In this document: one piece after another, positions 43,640-51,208 of the stretch
Position numbering within the stretch: position 1 is the stretch's first letter
How the letters are laid out: every line of letters starts with the position of its first letter
From: Oscillospiraceae bacterium
Lineage (GTDB): Bacteria > Bacillota > Clostridia > Oscillospirales > CAG-272
Assembly (NCBI GenBank): GCA_015065385.1
Contig: SVQK01000044.1
Location: 42,851-106,850 of the forward strand
Direction: 5' to 3'
DNA: 64,000 nucleotides
Translations under genes and position numbers: made by a program
Notes under the pieces: generated by a model
What the model was told of the DNA's origin: nothing
The model's database searches: none
The model's input: the letters and a program-made list of their open reading frames with translations, nothing else

Positions 43640-44740
43640 ATGAAAACGGTACATGCGATTCAAAAACAGGAAAAAAGCGGACGCCCGGGGAGGTTCTTCC
43701 GACAGCTGTCCGCGTGCTTTCTCGCCGCGCTCTGCCTTTCCGCCTTCTTCCCCGGATGCGCGTCTGCGAGAGAGAACGGAGCGTCGGTAAAGGAGCCCGC
43801 TTCCGTCACGGTCTTCGCTATGGACACGGTGATGGACATCACGGTATACGGCGGGCCAGAGGGCCTGACAGCCGACGCGGAGGGGCTGATCCATTCCCTC
43901 GAGGCGGCCTTTTCCGTCACCGATCCGGACAGCGAGATCTACGCCGTCAACGAAGCGGGCGGAGGTTCGGTCGGTGCGGATACGGAGGTCCTTCTGTTGG
44001 ACGCGCTGACGCTCTCGGAACGGACGGGCGGAACGCTCGACTGTACGATCTATCCCGTTCTGCGGGCATGGGGCTTTACCGCCGGGGACTACCGGATCCC
44101 GTCCGCGGAAGAGCTGGACGCGCTCCTTCCTTTGGTGGACTGGCGGTCCGTGGAACTAAAGGACGGTCATGTGTCGCTTGAACAGGGGCAGATGCTGGAC
44201 CTCGGCGCGGTGGCGAAGGGCTACACCGGCGACCGTCTGATCGAGCTTTTCCGGTCGGCGGGCGTGACCTCGGCACTCGTCAATCTCGGGGGCAACGTCC
44301 AGACGCTCGGAACCAAGCCGGACGGATCCCTCTGGCGCGTCGCCGTGGCGGATCCCTTCGGCGAAGGCTACGCGGGCGTGGTGGAGACGGCGGACCGGGC
44401 GGTCGTTACCTCGGGGGGATACGAGCGATATTTCGAAGAGGACGGCAGGATCTACCGCCACATCCTCGACCCGGAGAGCGGGATCCCCGTGGACAACGGA
44501 CTGGTCTCCGTCACGGTGGTGGGCAAGTCGGGCGTTCTCTGCGACGGCCTGTCCACGGCGCTCTTTGTGATGGGCGAGAAAAAAGCGGCGGACTTCTGGC
44601 GGGGGGCGGACGATTTCGACGCGATCCTCTTGACGGAGGACGGGCGGATCCTTGTGACGGAAGGGCTGGAGCGGATCTTTTCCCCCGCCGGGAACTGGCG
44701 GGACGCTCCGGTGACGGTGATCCGGCATGGTGAAAACTAA
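43640..44740 (+). CDS. apbE: ApbE-type FAD:protein FMN transferase, lipoprotein
   Basis: A 366-residue extracytoplasmic enzyme that attaches FMN to Thr/Ser of target proteins. A long signal ends in the lipobox FFPGC (Cys40). ApbE motifs are visible: 'FAMDTVMDITVYG', 'LDLGAVAKGYTGDRLIELF', 'LVNLGGNVQTLG' and 'HILDPESGIPVDNGL'. It begins a three-gene unit with a NusG_II protein and a Gx-type membrane protein. No FMN-binding target gene is in the window. The start at 43640 lacks a ribosome site and coincides with the expected transcription start. Confidence 0.94.
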   Translation: MKTVHAIQKQEKSGRPGRFFRQLSACFLAALCLSAFFPGCASARENGASVKEPASVTVFAMDTVMDITVYGGPEGLTADAEGLIHSLEAAFSVTDPDSEIYAVNEAGGGSVGADTEVLLLDALTLSERTGGTLDCTIYPVLRAWGFTAGDYRIPSAEELDALLPLVDWRSVELKDGHVSLEQGQMLDLGAVAKGYTGDRLIELFRSAGVTSALVNLGGNVQTLGTKPDGSLWRVAVADPFGEGYAGVVETADRAVVTSGGYERYFEEDGRIYRHILDPESGIPVDNGLVSVTVVGKSGVLCDGLSTALFVMGEKKAADFWRGADDFDAILLTEDGRILVTEGLERIFSPAGNWRDAPVTVIRHGEN

Positions 44741-45116
44741 GACGTGGGTTTTTCTCATTGCGGGCTTTCTGCTGGTTTTTCTTGCGGCGGGGGCCATTCT
44801 CTGCACAAGACCGGCCCCGGGAACGGTGGCGAATATCTACAGAGACGGCGTTGTTGTGCGCTCCGTTGACCTGTCCCTTGTGACGGAGCCGTATGAGTTC
44901 ACCCTGACCGACGCGCGCGGATCGAACGTCGTGCGGGTGGAGCCGGGGCGGATCGCGGTGATCGGGGCGGACTGCCCGGACAAGGTCTGCGTGGAGGCCG
45001 GATGGCGTTCGGACAGCGCCTCTCCCATCGTGTGCCTGCCCCACCGTCTGGTGATCCGGATCGAGCGGGACGCCGCTGTGGGATCGGCGGACGTGCCGGA
45101 CACGGTTTCGCGCTGA
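44727..45116 (+). CDS. NusG domain II-containing membrane-anchored protein
   Basis: A 129-residue protein with one N-terminal membrane helix (about 6-27) and an extracytoplasmic NusG_II domain. The family's conserved 'CPDKVCVEAGW' and 'PIVCLPHRLVIRI' are present. It overlaps the end of apbE by 14 bases. The domain is repeatedly found beside ApbE and Gx-type membrane genes in Bacillota and is thought to belong to membrane redox systems; its exact role is unknown. Confidence 0.9.
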   Translation: MVKTKTWVFLIAGFLLVFLAAGAILCTRPAPGTVANIYRDGVVVRSVDLSLVTEPYEFTLTDARGSNVVRVEPGRIAVIGADCPDKVCVEAGWRSDSASPIVCLPHRLVIRIERDAAVGSADVPDTVSR

Positions 45117-45131
45117 GCGGCGGAGGGACGC

Positions 45132-45641
45132 ATGATGAAAAAAGGAGCGAGGCGGCTGACCGTGGACGCGCTGTTTGCGGCGGTCGCGCTGACGATCTTC
45201 GTGATCGAGCTGTACATCCCCTCCGTCGGCATCCCGGGCGTCAAGCTGGGGCTGGCGAACATCGTGACCGTGACGGCGGCGTTTCTCATCGGGCCGTGGG
45301 ACGCCGGGGCGATCCTCTTATGCCGCATCGTGCTTGGCGGGATCTTCTCCGGGCAGGTCATGGCCCTGTGGTATTCGCTGGCCGGCGGGACGCTCTGCTG
45401 GCTCACGATGCTCCCGCTGAGAAGGATCCTGACGAAGAAGCAGATCTGGGTCATGAGTGTGATCGGGGCCGTGGCCCACAACGTCGGGCAGATCCTGGTC
45501 GCCCTTGCCGTGACCCGGACGGCGGCGATTTTGTACTATCTGCCGGTTTTGATGGTGTCGGGCGTTCTGGCGGGCCTCTTCACCGGGATCGCCGCACAGC
45601 TCGCCGTGAACCGTCTGGACGGAAAGATCGGACGGAAGTAA
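45132..45641 (+). CDS. Gx transporter family membrane protein (heptaprenyl diphosphate synthase component I-like)
   Basis: A 169-residue polytopic membrane protein. 'IELYIPSVGIPGVKLGLANIVTV' is the family signature, with further helices at about 75-100, 108-130 and 133-158. Older annotation calls it heptaprenyl diphosphate synthase subunit I; it resembles small substrate-binding (S) membrane proteins more than an enzyme. Third gene of the apbE unit; the start could also be the next ATG at 45135. A two-way terminator follows. Confidence 0.9.
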   Translation: MMKKGARRLTVDALFAAVALTIFVIELYIPSVGIPGVKLGLANIVTVTAAFLIGPWDAGAILLCRIVLGGIFSGQVMALWYSLAGGTLCWLTMLPLRRILTKKQIWVMSVIGAVAHNVGQILVALAVTRTAAILYYLPVLMVSGVLAGLFTGIAAQLAVNRLDGKIGRK

Positions 45642-45646
45642 AGACG

Positions 45647-45687
45647 GAAAAACTCCCCCTGCGGTCGAATGCGGGAGGAGTATTTTC
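45647..45687. terminator. bidirectional terminator between the apbE unit and queA
   Basis: ACTCCCCCTGC (45652-45662) pairs with GCGGGAGGAGT (45671-45681) with one mismatch; A-run on the left and TATTTTC on the right serve both convergent units. Confidence 0.75.
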
Positions 45688-45699
45688 ACGTTGGGCCGC

Positions 45700-46800
45700 T
45701 TATTGAATGAACATCGCATCCCCGAAGGAGAAGAACCGGTACTTCATCTCCACGGCGGTGCGGTAGGCCCGGAGGATGGTTTCCCGCCCGGCAAGCGCGG
45801 ATACCAGCATCAAAAGGGTCGATTCCGGCAGGTGGAAGTTCGTGATCAGCGCGTCCACGATCCGGAAGCGGTAGCCGGGGTAGATGAAGATCCCCGTGTC
45901 CGTGCTGACGGGGTGAAGGATCCCGTTCTCGTCCGCCGCCGATTCGAGCACCCGGCAGGAGGTCGTTCCCACGGCGATGACCCGTCCCCCGGCCGCTCTC
46001 CTGCGGTTGACCGTCTCCGCGGCCTCCTCCGTCACCCGGATGTACTCGCTGTGCATTTCGTGATCCGCGATGCGGTCCTCCTTGACCGGGCGGAAGGTTC
46101 CGAGCCCGACGTGGAGCAGGACCGGAACGATCTCGATCCCCTTGTCCCGGATCCTGTCCAGAAGCTCCGGGGTGAAGTGCAGTCCCGCCGTGGGAGCCGC
46201 CGCCGATCCGAGGTGCTTTGAATAGACGGTCTGATACCGCTCCGGATCCGCGAGTTTTTCCGTGATGTACGGCGGCAGGGGCATGGTTCCCAACAGATCC
46301 AGCGCGGCGAAAAAGGAGTCGGCGCCTCTTTGGACCGTGAACCGCACGAGCCGGCATCCGCCCTCGATCACTTCGAGAATGTCCGCGCGCAAGATCCCGT
46401 CCCCGAAGTCCAGAACATCGCCGGGCTTCGCGCGTTTGCCGGGACCCGCCAGCGTTTCCCACACGTCGTTCTCGCGCTGTTTCAGCAAAAGCAGCTCCAC
46501 GGGCCCGGTGGAATCCGTCGGGACCTGCGCGCCCGTCCCGTCCCGGCGGAGGATCCGGTGTCCCACGATCCGGGCCGGGATCACACGGGTGTCGTTGACC
46601 ACGAGCGTGTCGGTCGGGCGGAGATAGTCGATGATGTCCCGGAAGATCCTGTGCTCGAGGGAGCCGTCGGCACGGTTGAGCACCATGAGGCGGGAGGAAT
46701 CCCGGGGCTCGGCCGGGGTCTGGGCGATGCGGTCCTCGGGCAGGTCGTAATGAAAATCCGACAGCAGAAGATCGGTGTCGGGCAGTTTGTTTGTGATCAT
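45700..46800 (-). CDS. queA: tRNA preQ1(34) S-adenosylmethionine ribosyltransferase-isomerase
   Basis: Makes epoxyqueuosine in anticodon position 34 using SAM as ribosyl donor. The motifs '[24 protein letters not shown]', 'NDTRVIPAR', '[13 protein letters not shown]', '[10 protein letters not shown]' and '[16 protein letters not shown]' are all present. At 366 residues it is slightly long. The start is at 46800 after CCGGAGCGAATC; the longer open frame upstream is not coding. No other queuosine gene, such as tgt, is adjacent. Confidence 0.96.
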   Translation of the reverse strand: MITNKLPDTDLLLSDFHYDLPEDRIAQTPAEPRDSSRLMVLNRADGSLEHRIFRDIIDYLRPTDTLVVNDTRVIPARIVGHRILRRDGTGAQVPTDSTGPVELLLLKQRENDVWETLAGPGKRAKPGDVLDFGDGILRADILEVIEGGCRLVRFTVQRGADSFFAALDLLGTMPLPPYITEKLADPERYQTVYSKHLGSAAAPTAGLHFTPELLDRIRDKGIEIVPVLLHVGLGTFRPVKEDRIADHEMHSEYIRVTEEAAETVNRRRAAGGRVIAVGTTSCRVLESAADENGILHPVSTDTGIFIYPGYRFRIVDALITNFHLPESTLLMLVSALAGRETILRAYRTAVEMKYRFFSFGDAMFIQ

Positions 46801-46840
46801 GATTCGCTCCGGACGCCGGCCCGCGGAGAATGAACGCGGC

Positions 46841-46869
46841 TTGACAAACGGGACGCGCTGTGCTATGAT
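46841..46869 (+). promoter_or_regulatory. dapA promoter
   Basis: TTGACA (46841-46846), a 17-bp spacer and TATGAT (46864-46869). It gives a leader of about 120 nt, for which I see no known riboswitch pattern. Confidence 0.75.
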
Positions 46870-46998
46870 GGGTACATCCCGGGCCGCGCGCGCATAGAAT
46901 GGGATGAAGGAACCGGCGGATACTACAGGGAATATCATACCATATCCGGCCGGGCAAATCAACCTTTTCGGGGAAATAATCCCATTCGGGTGCGCGAT

Positions 46999-47904
46999 AT
47001 GAAGAAAAAACTGCCATTTACCGGGCTGTGTACCGCCATGGTCACGCCCTTTTCGCCGGACGGCAGTTCGGTGGACCGGGACGCCCTCGTCCGCATGACG
47101 GAGAGACAGATCGAAGGAGGCGCGGACGCCCTTCTGTTCCTCGGAACGACCGGCGAGGCTCCCACGGTGAACGACGAGGAGCGCGCGGACCTTCTCTCCC
47201 TCGCCGTCCGGGTCGTCCGGGGAAGGATCCCGGTGATCGCGGGCTGCGGCTCCAACGATACGTCCCGCGCCGTGGCCCATGCTACAGCCGCGGAGAGGGC
47301 GGGATGCGACGGACTGCTCGCCGTGACGCCCTATTACAACAAAGGGACGGACGAGGGCGTGATCCGCCATTTCGAAGCGATCGCCGACGCCTCCTCCCTG
47401 CCGCTGATCCTCTACAACGTCCCCGGGAGAACGGGCTCGGATCTGCTTGTCTCCCTGTGCCGCCGTCTGTCGGAGCACCCACGGATTGTCGGGATCAAGG
47501 AGGCGTCGGGGGATATCCGGCGGTGCGCGCGTCTGATCGCGGAATGCGGGGAGGACTTCGCCGTGTGGGCGGGGAACGATTCGGAGGCGGTGTCCGTCAT
47601 GGCGCTCGGAGGCTCCGGCGTTTTCTCGGTGGTGTCGAATCTGTACCCGGAGGCGGTGAAAGAAATGTGTCGCCGGATGGAAGCGGGGGATACCCGGGGA
47701 GCGGCCCGGATCCAGATGATTCTGCTCCCCCTCATCGACGCGCTGTTCTCCGAGGTCAATCCCGTCCCCGTCAAGTGCGCCTGCTCCCTGCTGGGGCTCT
47801 GCTCCCCCGCGCTCCGCCTGCCGCTGTCCGCCATGGAGGAGAAAAACCGGATCCGTCTCGCCGAAGAGATGGATCGGGCCGGGGAACGTCTGTCAGGAAT
47901 CTGA
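46999..47904 (+). CDS. dapA: 4-hydroxy-tetrahydrodipicolinate synthase
   Basis: Condenses pyruvate with aspartate semialdehyde in lysine and diaminopimelate synthesis; in spore formers it also feeds dipicolinate. Conserved 'GTTGEAPTV', '[11 protein letters not shown]', 'YNVPGRTG' (Tyr) and 'GIKEASGD' (Schiff-base Lys) are present. Length is about 301 residues. The ATG at 46999 is preferred by family alignment, but the ribosome site is weak; a GTG at 46990 is the alternative. No other dap genes are adjacent. Its stop is 6 bp before the R2 hairpin. Confidence 0.94.
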   Translation: MKKKLPFTGLCTAMVTPFSPDGSSVDRDALVRMTERQIEGGADALLFLGTTGEAPTVNDEERADLLSLAVRVVRGRIPVIAGCGSNDTSRAVAHATAAERAGCDGLLAVTPYYNKGTDEGVIRHFEAIADASSLPLILYNVPGRTGSDLLVSLCRRLSEHPRIVGIKEASGDIRRCARLIAECGEDFAVWAGNDSEAVSVMALGGSGVFSVVSNLYPEAVKEMCRRMEAGDTRGAARIQMILLPLIDALFSEVNPVPVKCACSLLGLCSPALRLPLSAMEEKNRIRLAEEMDRAGERLSGI

Positions 47905-47910
47905 AACATG

Positions 47911-48045
47911 CGCGGTTTTATTGCTGAGACGGCAAACTGAACGTCGGTTTTCAAGCGTGCAGCTGCCGGAACCCTTGATTGGCTTTCAGACACAGGACCC
48001 CAATTCCGGCGGCATTCTGTTTGTCAGCGGAACAATAAAGCCGCG
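47911..48045 (+). repeat. R2 repeat, intact copy B: a 135-nt rod-like hairpin
   Basis: CGCGGTTTTATTG (47911) pairs with CAATAAAGCCGCG (48033), 13 bp with one G-U. GGCAAAC (47931) pairs with GTTTGTC (48019), and GCTGCCGGA (47962) pairs with TCCGGCGGC (48005). Together they form one long interrupted stem. It fills the gap between dapA and the epimerase gene and ends 4 bases before the ribosome site of the latter. It has no T-run, so it is not a simple terminator. Related sequence lies at 18171-18566 and 14136-14162. Confidence 0.75.
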
Positions 48046-48058
48046 AAAAGGAGGATGT

Positions 48059-48799
48059 ATGTTCAAAACAGGACTTGTCACCATCACTTTCCGCCCCTTC
48101 TCCCGGGCTGAGGTCTGCGAAACCGCAGAGAAAGCCGGGCTGAGCCTGCTCGAATGGGGCGGGGATATCCATGTTCCGCCGACCGATCCGGGAGCCGCGG
48201 AGGAAGCGGTGCGGCTGACCGCGGAACACGGACTGACTGCCGATACCTACGGATCCTATTACCGCTGTACGCCCGGCGGGGATCCGGCTCCTGTTGTGGA
48301 CTGCGCTGTCCGGCTCGGCGTCCGCAATCTCCGGGTCTGGGCGGGCGAGAAGGGCTCGGCGGATATTTCCCCGGAAGAGCGGGCCTCTGTGATCGCGGGG
48401 ATCCGGGAAGTCTGCGACCTCGTTCCGGCGGGCATGACCGTCAGCACGGAGTTCCACCAGTGGACCCTGACCGACCGGTACGAGAGCGCTGTCCGGATGT
48501 GGGAGGAGGTCGAACGGGGCAATTTCCGCCTCTACTGGCAGCCGAACCAGTTCATGGACGACGACTACAACCTCGCGGCGGTCCGGGCAGTCCTCCCCCA
48601 TCTCTCCAACGTCCACGTCTTTTCGTGGGCGGGGCAGGACAAGTTCCCCCTGAAGGACGGGGAGCGCATGTGGCGGCGCTATCTCGACATCATCCGCTCC
48701 GACGGACGGGATCACGGCCTGCTTCTGGAATTCGTGTGCGACGGCACGGCCGATCAGCTGTACCGCGACGCCGAAACCCTCCGCGGATGGCTGGAATGA
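48059..48799 (+). CDS. sugar phosphate isomerase/epimerase (xylose isomerase-like TIM barrel)
   Basis: A 246-residue cytoplasmic TIM-barrel protein of the AP_endonuc_2 superfamily. Metal and active-site positions are suggested by 'LLEWGGDIHVPP', 'VSTEFHQWTLTDRYES', 'YWQPNQFMDDDYN', 'HVFSW' and 'LLLEFVCDGT'. The exact sugar is not clear. AGGAGG lies 4 bases before the ATG at 48059. Translation may depend on the R2 hairpin that ends just before it. Confidence 0.85.
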   Translation: MFKTGLVTITFRPFSRAEVCETAEKAGLSLLEWGGDIHVPPTDPGAAEEAVRLTAEHGLTADTYGSYYRCTPGGDPAPVVDCAVRLGVRNLRVWAGEKGSADISPEERASVIAGIREVCDLVPAGMTVSTEFHQWTLTDRYESAVRMWEEVERGNFRLYWQPNQFMDDDYNLAAVRAVLPHLSNVHVFSWAGQDKFPLKDGERMWRRYLDIIRSDGRDHGLLLEFVCDGTADQLYRDAETLRGWLE

Positions 48800-49062
48800 A
48801 AAGCCGGAAGAATCGTTCGGTTTCACCGTACCGACCGGCACCGAGATGAAAACCGACGCCGATACGGCGCCGAAAACCTGTTCAGGAATCCCCAAAACAC
48901 CTCTGCGCTTTCTCAAGTGATACTTTTTTACTTCCAAACGCTGTGATCGCGTATAGAACAGCTCTGACAAGTTATGTCTGTACAAATCCACTATGGTCCC
49001 TATGCCCAATGCGCGACTGAAGCTCTTCGACCTCCGGCTGTACAGACGCGGACCGCTGAAAG
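48800..49062. other. gap after the epimerase gene, no gene recognised
   Basis: A minus-strand frame through here ('DLYRHNLSELFYTRSQRLEVKKYH' in pieces) is AT-richer than its surroundings and has no start with a ribosome site or recognisable family. It could be a gene remnant. I see no promoter or RNA gene. Confidence 0.35.
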
Positions 49063-49106
49063 TTCGCCAAAGGCGAATTTCTGAAGTTCGCCTAAGGCGA
49101 AACTTC
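49063..49106. repeat. tandem small hairpins before R1 copy 3
   Basis: TTCGCC-AAA-GGCGAA (49063-49077) is followed at once by GAAGTTCGCC-TAA-GGCGAAACTTC (49083-49106). The two hairpins share the same core, as if duplicated. They take the place of H0 and H1 of the longer R1 copies. Confidence 0.6.
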
Positions 49107-49278
49107 GCGCGAGGACAGTGAGATAAACAGTCGAATCCGGATGCGGGGGCGAGCGGTCAGGTTATGCCATATGGCCAAGGAAACCACCGCACGGGGGGAA
49201 ACCTTCGGCCTGAGATGGTGTCCCCCCGTGCCTCCCGCCCTGAGCAGGGCATCCAATTCTTGAAACGCGCAGCGTTTC
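49107..49278 (+). repeat. R1 structured repeat, copy 3 (shortened)
   Basis: This copy has the 3' half of R1: the GCGAGGACA linker start, GCCATATGG, H2 (49189-49198 with 49222-49231, again a 23-nt loop), H3 (49237-49250) and H4 (49262-49278). H3 and H4 have the same pairs as copy 1. H0 and H1 are missing. It lies downstream of the epimerase gene and outside all reading frames. A further hairpin, ATCCCTT-CAT-AAGGGAT, follows at 49288-49304. Confidence 0.7.
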
Positions 49279-49314
49279 ATTCCTTAAATCCCTTCATAAG
49301 GGATGGAGAAATAG

Positions 49315-49350
49315 AACCGCCGCGGACTTTGCGTCTTTGCGGCGGTTTTC
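49315..49350. terminator. terminator of the HD-GYP-like gene
   Basis: AACCGCCGC (49315-49323) pairs with GCGGCGGTT (49339-49347). Short T-runs occur on both sides; on the minus side it lies 11 bp after the stop of the gene at 49361. Confidence 0.65.
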
Positions 49351-49360
49351 TTCGGTTCGG

Positions 49361-51181
49361 TCACGCATCCGTCAGCGTGCGGTAGATTTCTCGGTAGTAT
49401 TGCTCGCCGTCTCCGCAGAGGATGGAGTCCAGCTCCCGGCAGAGAGCGGCGTCTGTAAGACAGGCGAGGACGGGGGGCGAGAACCGATTCCTCTCCCGCG
49501 GTGTCATGGAACGGATCCTTTCCCGCGCGCCGACCGTTCCGACGTCCGGGCCTCCCTCTTCGAGGAGCCATGAGACCGCGGCGCAGACGTCCGTCATTTT
49601 CCGGTAGGGGGATTCCATGCGGACATACCCGGAGGGATCCTCCTCCCCGCCGGAATAGGCGCTGTGGTGTCCGCGGGCGGCGTCGGCGAACATGGCGGTG
49701 GACGGCCTTGCGCGCAGATCGTCGTAGCCGGACACGGTGTGCAGGCGGATGCGACGGCTTTCTCCCTCGAATACGGGACGGGTGCTGTTCAGCCGCTCCA
49801 CGTTCATCTTGCACAGGCCGAAATTGTGGTACAGCCCGCAGTCCCCGGCGAAGCAAAGGATCTCCTCCTCCTTGCGCGCCGGATCGGCCATGTCCGCGAA
49901 CCGGGAAATGTCGTCGAAAAAGGCAGGATCGGAGGCGAGAAGCGAGCGGGCGACGGCCTTCATCATATCCCCCGCCGTCCGGGAGAGCACATACTGCGCG
50001 CCGCTGTAACGGGGCATGAGCTTCTCCAGCACCTCCCGGTAGGTCAGGAGCCCGTCGATCTCATAGAAATCGTTGTAGACCTTCGCCAGCGTGTGAACAA
50101 AATAGTCGCCGTACGCGTCGGGGGGATTGGTCATGAGCGTGCGCATCATCTTCCGGTACGCGCCGTCGAGGAACCGGATCCGCCGCGGGTCCTCCGCCAG
50201 AGAGGGATACCGCTTGAGAAAGGTCCCGTATTCCACGGCCAGTTCCACGTTCCCGTAAAAGCCCGACATATCGTACTGATCGAAGGGAGTGCCCGAAATG
50301 AGCCGTTCGAGTCGGTTCACGGTCTCCTCCAGCCCGACGTAGCCGCAGCTGAATTCCATGTTGTAATACGGCCAGAGCCACCGGACGCTCGGATTCGCCG
50401 CCCCTTCCTCCTGACGGAACACCTCATAGCACGAATCCAGCACCGCGGCGATCTGGTCCCGGGTGAGGGTGCTCCTGTTCAGGGCGGAGCGGTTGGTGCT
50501 CATCTGCTGGTGGGTGCGCCGGATAAAGACGTCCCATGGCAGGCCGGGCGCGGCTTTGCGGGTTTCTTCGTCCCGGAGGATCTTCAGCGTCCGCATGCTG
50601 ATGTCGATGCGTTTCTTCGGATCCTTCGTGCATAGGGTGATGTTGGCCAGACACCGGATCACATAGCCGCGGGTCTCCTCGTCCCCCAGCTCGTCAAAAT
50701 AGCGGAGGTAGGACGAGGCCTCGGTGAACAGCATCTCGTTGTAGAACTGGAAGGCGTCCGCGTCCCGTCCGGATATGCCGATGAGGATCCGGTTCAGGTA
50801 GTACAGCCCCATTCCGAGCTTGTAGAGCTCCCGGATGACGCCGTCCCGGTTCTTCCGCACCCGTTCCATGGCGAGCAGCGCGTCGTGGATCGCCACATAG
50901 ACGCCGCAGTCCATGTTGGTCTTCCAGTCCATGAGGTGGTCCGCAAAGGCTTCGAGATCTTTCAGCACCGCATCGTCCGCTTCGTAGAGCGCATCGAGGG
51001 CGGGGTAGAGGAAATCGTTCAATAGGGCAGCGTTTTCCTTTTTCAGCTCGGCGAGCCGGGCGCGGTTCCGGAGCCGTTCTTCATACCAGTCTTCGAAGCT
51101 CACGCCCGGGGAGGCGGTAAACTGCCAGAGTCCGCCGATTTCTTCCGCATTGCGGACGTATTGTTCCTGATAGGGCAGCAT
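49361..51181 (-). CDS. helical protein with a degenerate HD-GYP-like domain
   Basis: A 606-residue soluble protein. Residues 1-~400 are alpha-helical with repeat character and resemble TPR arrays, without a clear family. From about residue 430 the pattern follows an HD-GYP output domain. 'GLYHNFGLCKMN' stands where the family has LLHDIGKIGIP, 'LHTVSGYDDLR' matches KKHPEIGYEIL, and 'AARGHHSAYSG...SGYVR' matches HHERWDGSGYP. The HD doublet is HN and the DIGK lysine is lost, so catalysis on cyclic-di-GMP is doubtful. It precedes by 27 bp no other gene on its strand than the hybrid kinase upstream, so the two are probably one signalling unit. Confidence 0.6.
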   Translation of the reverse strand: MLPYQEQYVRNAEEIGGLWQFTASPGVSFEDWYEERLRNRARLAELKKENAALLNDFLYPALDALYEADDAVLKDLEAFADHLMDWKTNMDCGVYVAIHDALLAMERVRKNRDGVIRELYKLGMGLYYLNRILIGISGRDADAFQFYNEMLFTEASSYLRYFDELGDEETRGYVIRCLANITLCTKDPKKRIDISMRTLKILRDEETRKAAPGLPWDVFIRRTHQQMSTNRSALNRSTLTRDQIAAVLDSCYEVFRQEEGAANPSVRWLWPYYNMEFSCGYVGLEETVNRLERLISGTPFDQYDMSGFYGNVELAVEYGTFLKRYPSLAEDPRRIRFLDGAYRKMMRTLMTNPPDAYGDYFVHTLAKVYNDFYEIDGLLTYREVLEKLMPRYSGAQYVLSRTAGDMMKAVARSLLASDPAFFDDISRFADMADPARKEEEILCFAGDCGLYHNFGLCKMNVERLNSTRPVFEGESRRIRLHTVSGYDDLRARPSTAMFADAARGHHSAYSGGEEDPSGYVRMESPYRKMTDVCAAVSWLLEEGGPDVGTVGARERIRSMTPRERNRFSPPVLACLTDAALCRELDSILCGDGEQYYREIYRTLTDA

Positions 51182-51208
51182 CTTTGGCCTCCTCTCCGTT
51201 TCAGGTCG

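Noticed and set aside
46870..46998. Possible lysine riboswitch before dapA
   Set aside because: The leader is only about 120 nt and shows none of the five-helix pattern of the lysine riboswitch.
47951..49009. Minus-strand frame across the epimerase gene and its downstream gap
   Set aside because: Most of it is a shadow of the epimerase gene; the remainder has no start signal or known family, so it is kept only as a possible remnant.
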